Below are positions 27,069 to 36,612 of a DNA stretch of 64,000 nt, in pieces. The stretch covers positions 1 through 64,000 of the forward strand of contig CAZIVO010000006.1 in the NCBI GenBank assembly GCA_964542765.1. The letters run 5' to 3'. The DNA is from CAZIVO01 sp964542765. GTDB lineage: Bacteria; Planctomycetota; UBA1135; UBA2386. How positions within the stretch are numbered: position 1 is the first letter of the stretch; the number at the start of each line of letters is the position of its first letter. A program made the position numbers and the translations under genes. Below the pieces are notes generated by a model, which ran no database searches, had not been told where the DNA came from, and saw only the letters and a program-made list of their open reading frames with translations.

Positions 27069-29108
27069 ATGAAGCATCGATTTGGAAGATGGCTGGTGGC
27101 GGCGCTCGGCTTCTTCAGCCTCGTCGCTCCAGGAGTGTCACAGGCAGAGTCCAATGCCGAGACCCAGGTTCTGGTGGTGCCGATCGAGGAGATGATCGAC
27201 GAGGCGACCGTCGCCCTGGTGCAAAGGGCCTTGCGAGAGGCTCAAAGTCATGGTGTTCGTTACGTCGTCCTGCAGATAGATACACCTGGCGGGCTCATCG
27301 TCTCGACGCGTGAGATCGGCACCCTGCTCAACATGCTCTCCGAGAGCGACATCGAGACCATTGCCTTTGTCGCCAAGGAGGCGCTCTCGGCCGGCGCCTA
27401 CATTGCGCTCGCTGCCAAGAAGACCTACATGGCACCATCGGCGACCATGGGCGCCATCACACCGGTCTTGATGGGTCCGTTAGGCATCGAGCAGATCGGT
27501 GACGATGATGCCCGCAAGAAGGCTTATTCGGCGATGAAGGCCGATCTGAGGGCCTTGCTGGACAGGCGTGAGAACATGCCGGATTGGGCACGCCGCGTTG
27601 CCGAGGCGATGGTCGATCCGCAGATCGAGGTGTTCAAGGTCACTCATGCCGATCCCACGGGCGTGGAAAGGACCGAGGTGCTCGATGTAGACGATATCCG
27701 CGCCATTGAGGTCAAGGGTCACCGCGTGATCCAGCGAACCCGCATCGGCGGCGGATCGAGGCCGCTCACCTTGACCGCGCGTGAGGCCGAGGATCTTGGT
27801 TTTTCGGCGGGCACCATCGGCTCGCTGCATGAACTCGTGCGTGACGAGTGGGGACTGCCACCAAAGGCGATAGGGACCTTGCCAGTGTCCTGGTCGGAGC
27901 GGTTGGTGAAGTTCATCAGCGGCCTCAAGCCGTTACTTTTCGTGGTTGGCTTCATCCTTCTGTTGCTCGAGATGAAGACGCCCGGTTTTGCGATTCCGGG
28001 TGTGCTGGGCATCTTGACCCTGGGTGTGGCCATGTTCGGCAGCTACCTGGTCGGTGTCGCCGAGTGGACGGAGATCTTGCTGTTCTTCTTCGGTATTGGC
28101 TTGCTGGCGGTGGAGGTCTTCGTGATGCCGGGGATGCTCGTCTTCGGCATCGCTGGCTTTACCTGTATCGTCTTCGGCTTGATCCTGTCTCAGCAGCCCT
28201 TCGTGATCCCGCAGAGTCCGGCCGAGTATGACATCTTGCAGTCGAACCTGATCAACATGCTCATGGTCATCATCATGACGGTGGTAGGTGCCGTGTTGAT
28301 GTGGAAGATCCTGCCGCGAGTGCCGATCTTGGGACGCGCCTTCCTGGCTCCGCCCGGGAACCGGGGCACGGGAGCTTCGACGCAGTTTGCCATGGCGATG
28401 GCCGGCGCTGGTTCGGACAGTTTGCTGGGACGTACCGGTGAGGCTGCTACCGACCTTCGGCCTGCTGGCATCATGACCTCGGGTCACCAGCGCTGGGATG
28501 TGGTTGCCGATGGTGATTTCATCGCTGCCGGCGCAAGGTTGCGCATCGTCGAGATCGAAGGCAATCGGATCGTGGTCGCGGAGGATGGCGAGGCGGGCGA
28601 GGTGACGATCGGCTTCTTGATCTTCTTGATGGTGATCGGCCTGGGTCTGGTCATCGCCGAGGTCTTCTTCGTTTCCTTTGGCATCCTGGCGGTCCTCGCT
28701 GCCGTTTCGCTGATTTCCTCGGTGTTCCTGGCCTTCACTGAATATGGCCAGGGAACGGGCTTCGTGATGTTGACTGTTGCTGCCGCGGGCCTGCCGACGG
28801 CGGTTTATATGGCTCTGAAGCTCTTGCCGAAGACGGGGTTGGGCAAGACCCTGATCCTGTCCGGGACCGAACTGGACATGGACAAGGCCAGCCGCGAACC
28901 TGGCATCGAGAAGCTGCTCGGGCAGCGCGGCCGGACACTCTCCGATCTTCGACCTGCCGGTTTTGCCAGAATCGAAGGAAAGAAGGTGGATGTGATCACC
29001 CGAGGCGAGATGCTTGGGGCTGATGTCCTCGTGACGGTGATCGAGGTCGAGGGGAACAGGGTCGTGGTTGCCGAAGATCACGACACCGAGCCGAGTGGAA
29101 CTGATTAG
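27069..29108 (+). CDS. nfeD: Long NfeD membrane serine protease with duplicated C-terminal module
   Basis: This 679-residue protein has a signal peptide and then a ClpP/SppA-like protease domain. The substrate-cradle motif is [10 protein letters not shown], and the expected nucleophile Ser lies in KEALSAGAY (about residue 107). A run of transmembrane helices (~285-430) follows. A first NfeD-type OB domain begins [14 protein letters not shown] and ends [13 protein letters not shown] second pair of helices then leads to another OB domain, [11 protein letters not shown] to [12 protein letters not shown]. Typical long NfeD proteins have one such module, so this is an internal duplication. It lies 11 bp upstream of floA, the standard partner; NfeD proteins are thought to process membrane proteins with flotillin. 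The Shine-Dalgarno is GAGGGAAT. Confidence 0.9.
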   Translation: MKHRFGRWLVAALGFFSLVAPGVSQAESNAETQVLVVPIEEMIDEATVALVQRALREAQSHGVRYVVLQIDTPGGLIVSTREIGTLLNMLSESDIETIAFVAKEALSAGAYIALAAKKTYMAPSATMGAITPVLMGPLGIEQIGDDDARKKAYSAMKADLRALLDRRENMPDWARRVAEAMVDPQIEVFKVTHADPTGVERTEVLDVDDIRAIEVKGHRVIQRTRIGGGSRPLTLTAREAEDLGFSAGTIGSLHELVRDEWGLPPKAIGTLPVSWSERLVKFISGLKPLLFVVGFILLLLEMKTPGFAIPGVLGILTLGVAMFGSYLVGVAEWTEILLFFFGIGLLAVEVFVMPGMLVFGIAGFTCIVFGLILSQQPFVIPQSPAEYDILQSNLINMLMVIIMTVVGAVLMWKILPRVPILGRAFLAPPGNRGTGASTQFAMAMAGAGSDSLLGRTGEAATDLRPAGIMTSGHQRWDVVADGDFIAAGARLRIVEIEGNRIVVAEDGEAGEVTIGFLIFLMVIGLGLVIAEVFFVSFGILAVLAAVSLISSVFLAFTEYGQGTGFVMLTVAAAGLPTAVYMALKLLPKTGLGKTLILSGTELDMDKASREPGIEKLLGQRGRTLSDLRPAGFARIEGKKVDVITRGEMLGADVLVTVIEVEGNRVVVAEDHDTEPSGTD

Positions 29109-29119
29109 AAGGAATAAGC

Positions 29120-30184
29120 ATGTTGTCGTATTCAGCAATGATCTTGGCGCAGGGTGATAACAACGCGATCTGGTGGATCGTCGGCATCCTGCTTGTCATC
29201 TTCCTGGTGGGTTTGATTCTGCTGCGGTTCATCAACCTGTGGATCCAGGCCTACCTTTCGAAGGCGAACATCAAGTTCTTCGCGCTGGTCGGCATGCAAC
29301 TGCGCAAGGTGAATCCGACGATCATCGTGCGTGCGAAGATCGCAGCCGTGCAAGCGGGCTTGACCGATGAGGAGGGCCAGGAGATGCCTTCAGCGCGTGA
29401 ACTCGAGGCCCACTATCTCGCCGGCGGCAATGTTTTGAACGTGGTCAATGCCCTGATCGCTGCCAACCGCGCTGATCTCGGTCTCGACTTCAGGCGGGCA
29501 GCAGCGATCGATCTCGCTGGCAGGGATGTGCTGGAAGCCGTGCAGACTTGCGTGAACCCGAAGGTCATCGACTGTCCCGATCTCACCAGCGGCAAGAAGG
29601 TGGCTGCCATGTCCAAGAATGGTATCCAGGTTCTGGCCAGGGCCCGGGTGACCGTGCGGACCAATATCGACAGGCTGGTGGGCGGTGCTACCGAGGAGAC
29701 CATCATCGCTCGTGTCGGCGAGGGCATCGTTTCGACCATCGGCTCATCCGACAGTCACAAGGATGTGCTCGAGAACCCCGACAAGATCAGCAAGACGGTG
29801 CTCGACAAGGGACTCGATGCCGGGACGGCCTTCGAGATCCTTTCGATCGACATCGCCGATGTGGATGTCGGTGACAATATCGGCGCCAAGCTGCAGGCCG
29901 ATCAGGCCGAGGCCGACAAGCGTATCGCCCAGGCTGCTGCCGAAGGGCGGAGGGCGATGGCTGTTGCCGCCGAGCAGGAGCAATCCGCCGAGGTCATGTC
30001 GAACCGCGCCAAGCTCATTCTCGCCGAGGCCGAGGTGCCCAAGGCGATGGCCGATGCCTTCCGGTCGGGTCAACTCGGTGTGTTCGATTACTACCGCATG
30101 AAGAACATCGATTCCGACACCAAGATGCGCACTTCGATCGCTACCGACGAGGAGGGTTCGGGTGACGGAGGCGATCTGAGCTAG
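29120..30184 (+). CDS. floA: Flotillin-like protein FloA
   Basis: This 354-residue membrane scaffold protein belongs to the FloA (YqfA) family that organises lipid-ordered membrane domains. An N-terminal hydrophobic hairpin ([18 protein letters not shown]) is followed by the SPFH/PHB-like domain with [32 protein letters not shown] and LQAD-containing helices. The C-terminal region is helical with EA-rich repeats ([18 protein letters not shown]). AGAAGGAATAAGCATG gives a strong ribosome site. The gene follows nfeD with an 11-bp gap, and a third membrane protein follows 13 bp later. Confidence 0.95.
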   Translation: MLSYSAMILAQGDNNAIWWIVGILLVIFLVGLILLRFINLWIQAYLSKANIKFFALVGMQLRKVNPTIIVRAKIAAVQAGLTDEEGQEMPSARELEAHYLAGGNVLNVVNALIAANRADLGLDFRRAAAIDLAGRDVLEAVQTCVNPKVIDCPDLTSGKKVAAMSKNGIQVLARARVTVRTNIDRLVGGATEETIIARVGEGIVSTIGSSDSHKDVLENPDKISKTVLDKGLDAGTAFEILSIDIADVDVGDNIGAKLQADQAEADKRIAQAAAEGRRAMAVAAEQEQSAEVMSNRAKLILAEAEVPKAMADAFRSGQLGVFDYYRMKNIDSDTKMRTSIATDEEGSGDGGDLS

Positions 30185-30197
30185 CTAGCTCATCACC

Positions 30198-30830
30198 ATG
30201 GACCCGTTCCTGGACTTTCTGTTCAACAACCCCTTTGTCCTGATCTTTCTGGGGATCTGGGGGATTTCCCTGCTCGGCAATGTGATGAAGGCGGCGGCCA
30301 AGCGTGCCGTGCAGCAGCAGCGTTCGGGCCAGGCGTCGGCCGATCCGAGGGGTTCGCGTGGGCCGGTGGCAGCGCCGCGCCCGGCACCCGAGCGTCGCGG
30401 GCCCGATCCTGAAGAAGTTGCTGCTGAACTTCGTCGGGCGCTGGGCCTCGCACCGTCGCCCGAGCCTGTAGCTTCGACCTGGGAGGACGATGATGATCCT
30501 TGGAGCGACGAACCCGAGTTGTCAGAGCCCGAGCCGACTCGCGCACACGGTCTGGCCGAGCGCGCAGAACTGGGTTCCGGAACGGCTCACCGCACGATCG
30601 ATGACGAGCATCTGGTAACGAGTATCGTCGACTACGAGGGTTCGAGGATCAAGGCCAGCGAAGGTCTCGGATCACTGGCTGGCCGGGCCAAGTTTGGTGG
30701 GCAAGCTGCCGTTCAGGGGCGGAGATCGAGACGCAGGCGGAGTCGCTTCGCGAGGATCGGTGATCCTGCGGAGGCCATCATCATGATGGAAATCATGGGA
30801 CCGCCCAAGGCCCTTCGCGATCCTGAGTGA
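30198..30830 (+). CDS. Membrane-anchored protein with conserved C-terminal motif
   Basis: This 210-residue protein has one N-terminal transmembrane helix (NPFVLIFLGIWGISLLGNVM) and then a basic, Gln/Arg/Pro-rich linker. An acidic, low-complexity middle (WEDDDDPWSDEPELSEPEP) follows, then a basic stretch with many Arg. The C terminus, IIMMEIMGPPKALRDPE, resembles a short motif (I-xE-I-xGPP-xALR) that I recall at the ends of small proteins in several phyla. The function is unknown. It is 13 bp behind floA and probably belongs to the same operon, suggesting a link to flotillin/NfeD membrane organisation. Confidence 0.7.
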   Translation: MDPFLDFLFNNPFVLIFLGIWGISLLGNVMKAAAKRAVQQQRSGQASADPRGSRGPVAAPRPAPERRGPDPEEVAAELRRALGLAPSPEPVASTWEDDDDPWSDEPELSEPEPTRAHGLAERAELGSGTAHRTIDDEHLVTSIVDYEGSRIKASEGLGSLAGRAKFGGQAAVQGRRSRRRRSRFARIGDPAEAIIMMEIMGPPKALRDPE

Positions 30831-30886
30831 CACGGCGTGCCTGAGTGATCCAACGCCAAGCGGCACTTGCTATCATCAGGCCTTGC

Positions 30887-32041
30887 TCACCTTGTCTTGC
30901 GCAAAGGTGCTGCGGGCTTTCCGCTCGCCTTGCGCTGGAGTGATGTCCATCGTTGTGGGTCGATCAGTGGCCGCTGATCTTGTTGGGCGAGTTCGAAGCC
31001 GATGTCGTAGACCAGCTTGGCGATACGGTGGAGCTTGGCGTAGTTGATCTTGTCCGGTGTGTCGGTGGCCTTGTGGTAGTCCGCGTGGAAGCCGGTGAAG
31101 AAGAAGGCGATGGGGACGCCGAACTTTGCGAAACTCCAGTGATCACTACGGTAGAAGACGTCTTCCTCGTCCCATTCGTAGTCGAAGCCCGCGAAGTCCT
31201 TGTTGCGCTGGATACAAAGATCGTGCAGGTCCTTGGATAGTTTCTGGGTGCCGATCAGATGGAGGCTGTTGAGATTGTCTTCGGCCTTTTCGTTGTTGCT
31301 CTCCTCGTCTCGCCCGATCATGTCCATCTGCAACTCGGCGACGATGGAAGACAGTGGGATGGGTGGGTTTCTGGCGAAGTAATCTGATCCCCGCAGGCCC
31401 ATCTCTTCGCCACAGAAGGTCACGAACAGGATACTGCGGCGTGGCCGTGTCGGGTTCTTGGCAAACATCTGTGAGACGGCCAGCACGCCGGTGCTGCCAC
31501 TGGCATCATCGTCGGCGCCGGGATAGTAGGTGTTGTTTCGGCGTCCGAGGTGGTCGAGGTGTGAGCCGATGACCACGTATTCCTTGGCTAACTTCGGGTC
31601 AGAGCCAGGCAAGACGCCAATGACGTTGTATGCCGGCGCATCGGTCTCGGCGATCTTGATGTCGAGTTGCGCCGAAAGCTTGGGGAGCTTGATCAGGAAG
31701 TCCTCTTCGCCGATCTGTTCCCGGGATGTACCAGAGGCTTCGAGGATGGTGTCGAGTGTTGCCGTGCTCACGTAGAGGGAGTTCGGCATCAGGTTGCGTC
31801 CGCGGAAGACTCTGTTACGGCCGCCGGTGGCACCCGATGTACCGATGAGTTCGCCGGTGGCCTGGGCGTCATCGACGATGGCAAGGGCTGCTGGATCGGC
31901 CTTGCGCAGGTTGCTCTGGATCCGTCGCATGGTCGAGTAGCTTTGCCGGTCGTTGCCGGTTCCTTCGGGGAGGTAGACCAGAACTATGCGACCCTTGAGG
32001 TCGAGTTTGTCGAGTCCGGTGGCATCGGCCTCTCTGATCAC
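30887..32041 (-). CDS. M28-family zinc aminopeptidase, 5' end disrupted
   Basis: This zinc exopeptidase has all M28 ligands in order: GSHLDHLG, PGADDDASGSTG, FCGEEMGLRGS, MDMIGRDE and HADYHKATDTPDK. An insert resembling a PA domain precedes the catalytic core. The only usable start in the intact frame is GTG at 32041. Family-like sequence continues in the same frame up to 32269 (KAAVLVRDHFKALGLEALDK, YWQPLGWKN), where a TAA stop blocks it. Upstream of that stop, still in frame, lies a signal peptide. The gene as read would therefore be cytoplasmic and N-terminally incomplete. It may be a pseudogene, or the assembly may carry an error. Confidence 0.8.
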   Translation of the reverse strand: MIREADATGLDKLDLKGRIVLVYLPEGTGNDRQSYSTMRRIQSNLRKADPAALAIVDDAQATGELIGTSGATGGRNRVFRGRNLMPNSLYVSTATLDTILEASGTSREQIGEEDFLIKLPKLSAQLDIKIAETDAPAYNVIGVLPGSDPKLAKEYVVIGSHLDHLGRRNNTYYPGADDDASGSTGVLAVSQMFAKNPTRPRRSILFVTFCGEEMGLRGSDYFARNPPIPLSSIVAELQMDMIGRDEESNNEKAEDNLNSLHLIGTQKLSKDLHDLCIQRNKDFAGFDYEWDEEDVFYRSDHWSFAKFGVPIAFFFTGFHADYHKATDTPDKINYAKLHRIAKLVYDIGFELAQQDQRPLIDPQRWTSLQRKASGKPAAPLRKTR

Positions 32042-32458
32042 GACCAGCGCGACCTTGCCCGATCCCTTGGCCTTGGCCGATGCGCGACCGTGCAGCCCCT
32101 GGCCCGGTGTGAGCTTGCAGACGACCTTCCTGCCGGATTTGACCGTCAGGTGGGAGTCCTTGCTGGCTCCGGTATTCTTCCAGCCCAGTGGTTGCCAGTA
32201 GCTACCCTTCTTGTCGAGAGCCTCGAGCCCAAGAGCCTTGAAATGATCGCGGACCAGGACGGCGGCCTTTTAGAAGCCTATCTGACCGTTGCCGCTCCCG
32301 ACGTTCTCCTCTGAGTCGTGGTTGCCCTTCGTTTCGCGCTGGTTCTCTTCGGAGACCGAAGCCGCGCCCGCCGCTCGGTCGGGACTCAAGGATTGCTGTG
32401 ATTGAGCCGTGAGGCCCATGCTGAGAGCCAGCAGGACGAGGGGGAGGTCGTAGCGCAT
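32042..32458 (-). pseudogene. Detached N-terminal part of the M28 peptidase gene
   Basis: From ATG 32458 a signal peptide is encoded (MRYDLPLVLLALSMGLTAQS), followed by a Ser/Glu/Asn-rich stretch that ends at a TAA (32270-32272). Past this stop the same frame continues without interruption into the M28 catalytic domain for the rest of the gene. The 60-odd residues before the stop do not look like the usual M28 N-terminal segment, so an indel or degenerate region may accompany the stop. No alternative frame restores a clear family match. Confidence 0.65.
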
Positions 32459-32516
32459 GGCGATAGTTCGTAACCGCAGCCAGGGCTGTGGGCCAGCCCC
32501 ACGGACCAAAACTGTC

Positions 32517-33080
32517 TTATCTCAGTACGCGTCGGATGATTCGCTCGGGCCAGGTTTCGCGTCTGGCCACGGGCAGCGTGTCCGTGCGGCGTTCGATATC
32601 GGTTGGGCCCGGCAGGATCCTTCGCTCCATCCCCAGCACGACCCACGCTGTTTGGCCTGCATGCTTCATGGCCTGGATTGATCGTTGCGGGGCTACGATC
32701 TTGGCCAGAGTCCCGTTCTCGGACCACAGGCTGCGTAAGCGTCTGTTCATGTCGCTGGCCATCGCCATGGTCTGGGCAGCAGTCCGTGATGGCGTTCGCC
32801 GGAACCCGTCTCCGACCGACTTCGTGTAACTGCTGATGTTGCGCCGCAGCTTGGAGATGCTCCGGCGGTGTGACGGGTTCAGTTTTTGTGCCGTGGCGGA
32901 GATGTTACGGAAGGATCTGGCGAGCGTTTGAGCCGGCAGATCCCGGTCAAACTTGTCCCCTAGCTTTTTGGTGATCTGCTGCGATCGAAGTCGTAGCAGA
33001 TGATCCTCCGGCAGGCTGTTGCAGGCCTGTAGCGAGAGGAAAGCCATTGCGAGCAGGAGGTTCCGCTGGTTGCGGATCAT
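32517..33080 (-). CDS. Putative lipoprotein, unknown
   Basis: This 187-residue protein starts at ATG 33080 with MIRNQRNLLLAMAFLSLQAC, a good lipoprotein signal. An upstream extension in the same frame is antisense to the lolE gene's codons and has no protein-like features, so it is rejected. The mature region is highly basic and helical with many Arg and Ser. No domain is recognised. It lies 44 bp downstream of lolE and may be the last gene of the lolCDE transcript, possibly being a substrate or accessory of lipoprotein export, but this is inference. Confidence 0.65.
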   Translation of the reverse strand: MIRNQRNLLLAMAFLSLQACNSLPEDHLLRLRSQQITKKLGDKFDRDLPAQTLARSFRNISATAQKLNPSHRRSISKLRRNISSYTKSVGDGFRRTPSRTAAQTMAMASDMNRRLRSLWSENGTLAKIVAPQRSIQAMKHAGQTAWVVLGMERRILPGPTDIERRTDTLPVARRETWPERIIRRVLR

Positions 33081-33124
33081 GACGTCAGTATCGGCGCAGA
33101 GGGGGGTGTAAGGAAAGCCCTCCT

Positions 33125-34453
33125 TTATTCGCAGCGCAGGGCTTCTACCGGGTTGTGCCGTGAGGCTCGCCACGCCGGGATTCCTGATACGGCGATCCCC
33201 AAGCCTGTGGCCATCAGCGCGACTTGACCGATCCACAGGGGTTCGAGATCGCTGGGCACGCCGCTGAGCTTGTAGATGCGCGCGGGGAACAGATCGATGC
33301 CGAAGCTGTCGCGCATCCAGGTGTTGATCGGATCGAGGTAGGTTGAGGAGAGGCATCCGATCACCACGCCCAGTGCGGTACCTATCACTACCAAGGTGAG
33401 CCCGCAGGCCAGGAAGACCTGCAGGACACCGAGTCGTGTTCCACCCATTGCAGTGATGATGCCGATGTCGTGAGTCTTCTCGGTGACCATCATCGACAGG
33501 GTGGCGTACATCAAAAAGCTTGCCACCACCATGATCACGAAGATCACGAGCTTGATCAGGGATTTCTGGTGATCGACAGCGTCGAGCAAGATGCGATTGC
33601 GTTCTTCCCAGGTCCAGACATGGATGGGAGCGGTGCGCGGCGGACGGTTTTCGTTGAGAAGAGCTCCGAGGCGTTGGGCGGTCTCGACATGGCGGGCTGG
33701 GTCCTTGCACTTGATCGGGATTTCGGTCACCACGTCTCCCTTGCCCTTTGCCAGGAACTCGCGTAGCACGTCGATGTCGACCAGGACATGCATGTCATCG
33801 AAGCCGGTGTGATCGGTGCTGTAGGCACCACCGATCCGAAAACTGCTATCCATGGGGTTGAGGATTTCCTGGCGAGGCGGACCCTCCAGTCGAGCTGACG
33901 TGATCTTGGCTCGCTTGCCCTTGTTCGCGAACTGGAATCGTCGCTCGCTCATCAGGATCGTGGGGAGATCACCGGCTTGATGTTGGAGCGGCGTGTTGAA
34001 GTTGTCGACGCGCAGGGCGGGGTCCTTGACCTGGCCCAGCCACTTCTCCAGTGCCGTCACCGCCATTTCCTTGCGCGCATCGATGCCGAGCACCGTGACG
34101 AGCGGACTACTAGCACCAGGCTCATTGCTGGCGCTGCGGATCGGGAGTGTCTCCGAAGTCTTGCCGAAGGCATGCAAGAGGCCATACCAGACGATCCGTG
34201 GAGTGCAGGCCTCGACATTTTCGTCGCTGAGAATCAGCTTTTCGTAATCTTCGTAGCTGCAGGGCCAGGGCAGTCGGAAGGCGATCAAGTCGGAGGTTGC
34301 ATCGCGAACATGGGCGCGCATCTCCTTCGAGAAGCCCGAGAAGATCGAGGGCACGAGGATCAGGGCCCAGACTCCCACGGTCACGCCGAACAGGCCGAGT
34401 AGGTTGATCGGCCTGTTCACCAGGTAGCGCAGGGCGAGGAAATACCGGTACAT
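33125..34453 (-). CDS. lolE: Lipoprotein-releasing ABC permease (LolE-like, FtsX family)
   Basis: This 442-residue inner-membrane permease has the LolC/LolE layout: one N-terminal helix (~18-40), a periplasmic domain of about 240 residues, then three helices at the C terminus. The FtsX-type ends are visible as IGIITAMGGTRLGVLQVFLACG and GIPAWRASRHNPVEALRCE. With LolC and the LolD ATPase it would extract outer-membrane lipoproteins from the inner membrane. Its ATG shares one base with the stop of the upstream ATPase gene (TGATG), indicating coupling. LolE versus LolC naming is by gene order. Confidence 0.85.
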   Translation of the reverse strand: MYRYFLALRYLVNRPINLLGLFGVTVGVWALILVPSIFSGFSKEMRAHVRDATSDLIAFRLPWPCSYEDYEKLILSDENVEACTPRIVWYGLLHAFGKTSETLPIRSASNEPGASSPLVTVLGIDARKEMAVTALEKWLGQVKDPALRVDNFNTPLQHQAGDLPTILMSERRFQFANKGKRAKITSARLEGPPRQEILNPMDSSFRIGGAYSTDHTGFDDMHVLVDIDVLREFLAKGKGDVVTEIPIKCKDPARHVETAQRLGALLNENRPPRTAPIHVWTWEERNRILLDAVDHQKSLIKLVIFVIMVVASFLMYATLSMMVTEKTHDIGIITAMGGTRLGVLQVFLACGLTLVVIGTALGVVIGCLSSTYLDPINTWMRDSFGIDLFPARIYKLSGVPSDLEPLWIGQVALMATGLGIAVSGIPAWRASRHNPVEALRCE

Positions 34454-35178
34454 CAGGGCAGTGGTTCTTTGGCCAGGCCTGCGGTTTCACTGACCACCCG
34501 ACCATCCTTGAGTTGGACGACCCGATCGCACTTGCGGACCAGATCCTCGTTGTGGGTGACCAGGACGAAGCTGATACCCTGCTCGCGATTGATGCGGAAC
34601 AGGATATCCAGAACCTCTTCGGCCGTGCGGGAATCGAGATTGCCGGTCGGTTCGTCGGCGAGGATGACCTGTGGGCGTGCGATGAGTGCGCGTGCGATGG
34701 CCACGCGCTGCTTCTCGCCGCCGGAGAGTTCTGCGGGGCGGTGTTCGATCCGATCGAGCAGACCGACGCTCTCCAGGAGTTCGATGGCATTTTGGTGAAC
34801 ATCTCGCCGATGCTTGAGATAGGACAGTGGGCCACGGAACATCATCTGTCCGAGCTTGACGTTTTGCAGGGCCGTCAATTCGGGGATCAGGTGGTAGAAC
34901 TGGAAGACGAAGCCGATCTTCTGATGGCGGAGAGCCGCTTGCTGTGGGGCGCTGAGATCGTGCACGGGCATACCATCGAAGAGCACGCGGCCCTGCGTGG
35001 GCTGATCCAGAAGGCCCAAGAGGTGCAAGAGCGTTGACTTGCCGGCACCCGATGCGCCCAAGAGCGCGAGCATCTCGCCCGAGTGCAGTTGCAGGTCGAC
35101 GCCACGCAGGACCTTGATCTCGCGCTTGCCGAGGCGATAGCTCTTTTCGAGTGATTCAGCTTCGAGGAGGGCGCTCAT
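34453..35178 (-). CDS. lolD: Lipoprotein-releasing ABC transporter ATPase LolD
   Basis: This ATP-binding subunit is about 241 residues from ATG 35178, the start supported by an ATGA overlap with the upstream permease gene stop. An in-frame start at 35286 would add 36 residues that are antisense-like and is rejected. Walker A is LLGASGAGKST, the Q-loop region FVFQFYHLIPELTALQN is typical of MacB/LolD, the signature is LSGGEKQRVAIARAL and Walker B is VILADEPTGNLDS. The switch His is in VLVTHNEDL. It powers the flanking FtsX-type permeases on the cytoplasmic face. Confidence 0.93.
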   Translation of the reverse strand: MSALLEAESLEKSYRLGKREIKVLRGVDLQLHSGEMLALLGASGAGKSTLLHLLGLLDQPTQGRVLFDGMPVHDLSAPQQAALRHQKIGFVFQFYHLIPELTALQNVKLGQMMFRGPLSYLKHRRDVHQNAIELLESVGLLDRIEHRPAELSGGEKQRVAIARALIARPQVILADEPTGNLDSRTAEEVLDILFRINREQGISFVLVTHNEDLVRKCDRVVQLKDGRVVSETAGLAKEPLP

Positions 35179-36599
35179 TCGTATGACAGTGCCTTGATCG
35201 GGTTGAGTCGGGCAGCGCGACGGGCAGGAAGATAGGCGACGATGACCGACAGCAGAAGCGCGCCTCCTACCACCTGCGAGATCCAACTGCTGTCGAGTCG
35301 GTAGGGGATCCGGGATAGGTTGTAGATCTGGATGGGGAACAACTCCATGTCGAATTGTGCCTTCATCCAGTTGTTCACATCATTGAGGTAATGAGCGGAC
35401 AGGCAGCCGGTGGTGGTGCCGAGCAGGCATCCGATGATGGTGACGGTGATGCCCGAGATCAAGAAGATCCCGGCGATCCCGGTGGGTGTGGCACCCATCG
35501 AGGTAAGGATTCCGATCTCTTTGATCTTTTGCGTCACCATCATGTGCAGCGTTGCATAGATCAGAAATCCTGCGACCAGCATCACCGCGAACAGGACTAT
35601 TTTCATCATGTTGCGTTCCTGGTCGACGGCGCCGAGGAAGATCGCATTCTGTTCTTCCCATGTCTTGACCGTGCTGGATTCACCGCTGGTGGGTTTGATG
35701 GCGGCTTCGATACGGTCGCGGACAAGTTCAAGGTCAGCGCTTTGGGCGACCTTGATGGCGACTTCGGTGACGATGTCGATGCTGTTTGGATCGAGTTCGT
35801 CGTGTCCCATCAGCGAGCGCATGACCTCGATATCCACGAAGCCCCTGGTGTCATCGAATAGCCGGTGTCGCGTTTCGAAGGAACCCGAGAGAATCAAGGG
35901 CTTGCGAATACGGATCAGAGTTTCGTTGTCTTCCGGGTCATCGGTGTTCGAATCATGTTCGAATCTGGCGCTGATCAGGTCGATCAGTTGCCCGCGAAAC
36001 AAAAGCTCGCCGCGGGTCATGCGTGAGTGACCGATCAAGAGGCCTGGCGATGCGCGCAAGAGTTCCTGGTCGGGTGACAGGCCTCGCCTTTGCCAGCTCT
36101 GGGTCTGTATTTTGTCAGATACCGTGAAGGGAGTCTCGAGATCGACGACTGCCTGACCATCGGTCGGTCGCTTCAGCCATGTTGCGAAGTCGGTCGCGTG
36201 TTGCTCGCGTTCGAAGTCGACGCCGATCAGGTCCACGAAATTGAATTCTAGAGGCGAACTGTCAGCCGCATTGGTGAGGATGATTCTTTGGCGAAGCCCC
36301 CCGTAGGGGAACAAGACGCCGTAGTGCTGCAGTCGTGGTGCGGTGGCGATGACATCTGGATCGGCTTCGATGATCTCGGCGAGAGCTTCGTAAGACGCTG
36401 GCGCGGCGATGTCGGTGAGAGCCAGGTCGGCCGAAGCGCCACGAATGTGACTGCGGATTTCATCGATGAATCCCGAAAACACCGCGATCACGACGATCAG
36501 AGCCCAGACAGCCAGAGCGACTCCGAAAACTCCCAGGATGTTAACCCAGCGGGTGACCAGGTAGCGGAACGCCAGAAACCACGAGTAACTGTCGGGCAT
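35175..36599 (-). CDS. lolC: Lipoprotein-releasing ABC permease (LolC-like, FtsX family)
   Basis: This 474-residue permease is paralogous to the LolE-like protein downstream, with similar ends: an N-terminal helix (NILGVFGVALAVWALIVVIAVF), a large periplasmic domain and three C-terminal helices. Conserved stretches include EIGILTSMGATPTGIAGIFLISG and LPARRAARLNPIKALSYE. Its stop overlaps the lolD start (ATGA). It begins 13 bp after the lysS stop, so lysS-lolC-lolD-lolE form one tight unit. The linkage of lysS to lolCDE occurs in several Gram-negative groups and supports an outer membrane in this organism. Confidence 0.87.
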   Translation of the reverse strand: MPDSYSWFLAFRYLVTRWVNILGVFGVALAVWALIVVIAVFSGFIDEIRSHIRGASADLALTDIAAPASYEALAEIIEADPDVIATAPRLQHYGVLFPYGGLRQRIILTNAADSSPLEFNFVDLIGVDFEREQHATDFATWLKRPTDGQAVVDLETPFTVSDKIQTQSWQRRGLSPDQELLRASPGLLIGHSRMTRGELLFRGQLIDLISARFEHDSNTDDPEDNETLIRIRKPLILSGSFETRHRLFDDTRGFVDIEVMRSLMGHDELDPNSIDIVTEVAIKVAQSADLELVRDRIEAAIKPTSGESSTVKTWEEQNAIFLGAVDQERNMMKIVLFAVMLVAGFLIYATLHMMVTQKIKEIGILTSMGATPTGIAGIFLISGITVTIIGCLLGTTTGCLSAHYLNDVNNWMKAQFDMELFPIQIYNLSRIPYRLDSSWISQVVGGALLLSVIVAYLPARRAARLNPIKALSYE

Positions 36600-36612
36600 G
36601 AGCCGTCAGCTG

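Noticed and set aside
33081..33710. N-terminal extension of the lipoprotein gene at 32517
   Set aside because: It lies antisense-like in another frame of lolE and reads as an Arg/His/Pro-rich random sequence; the lipoprotein signal begins only at 33080.
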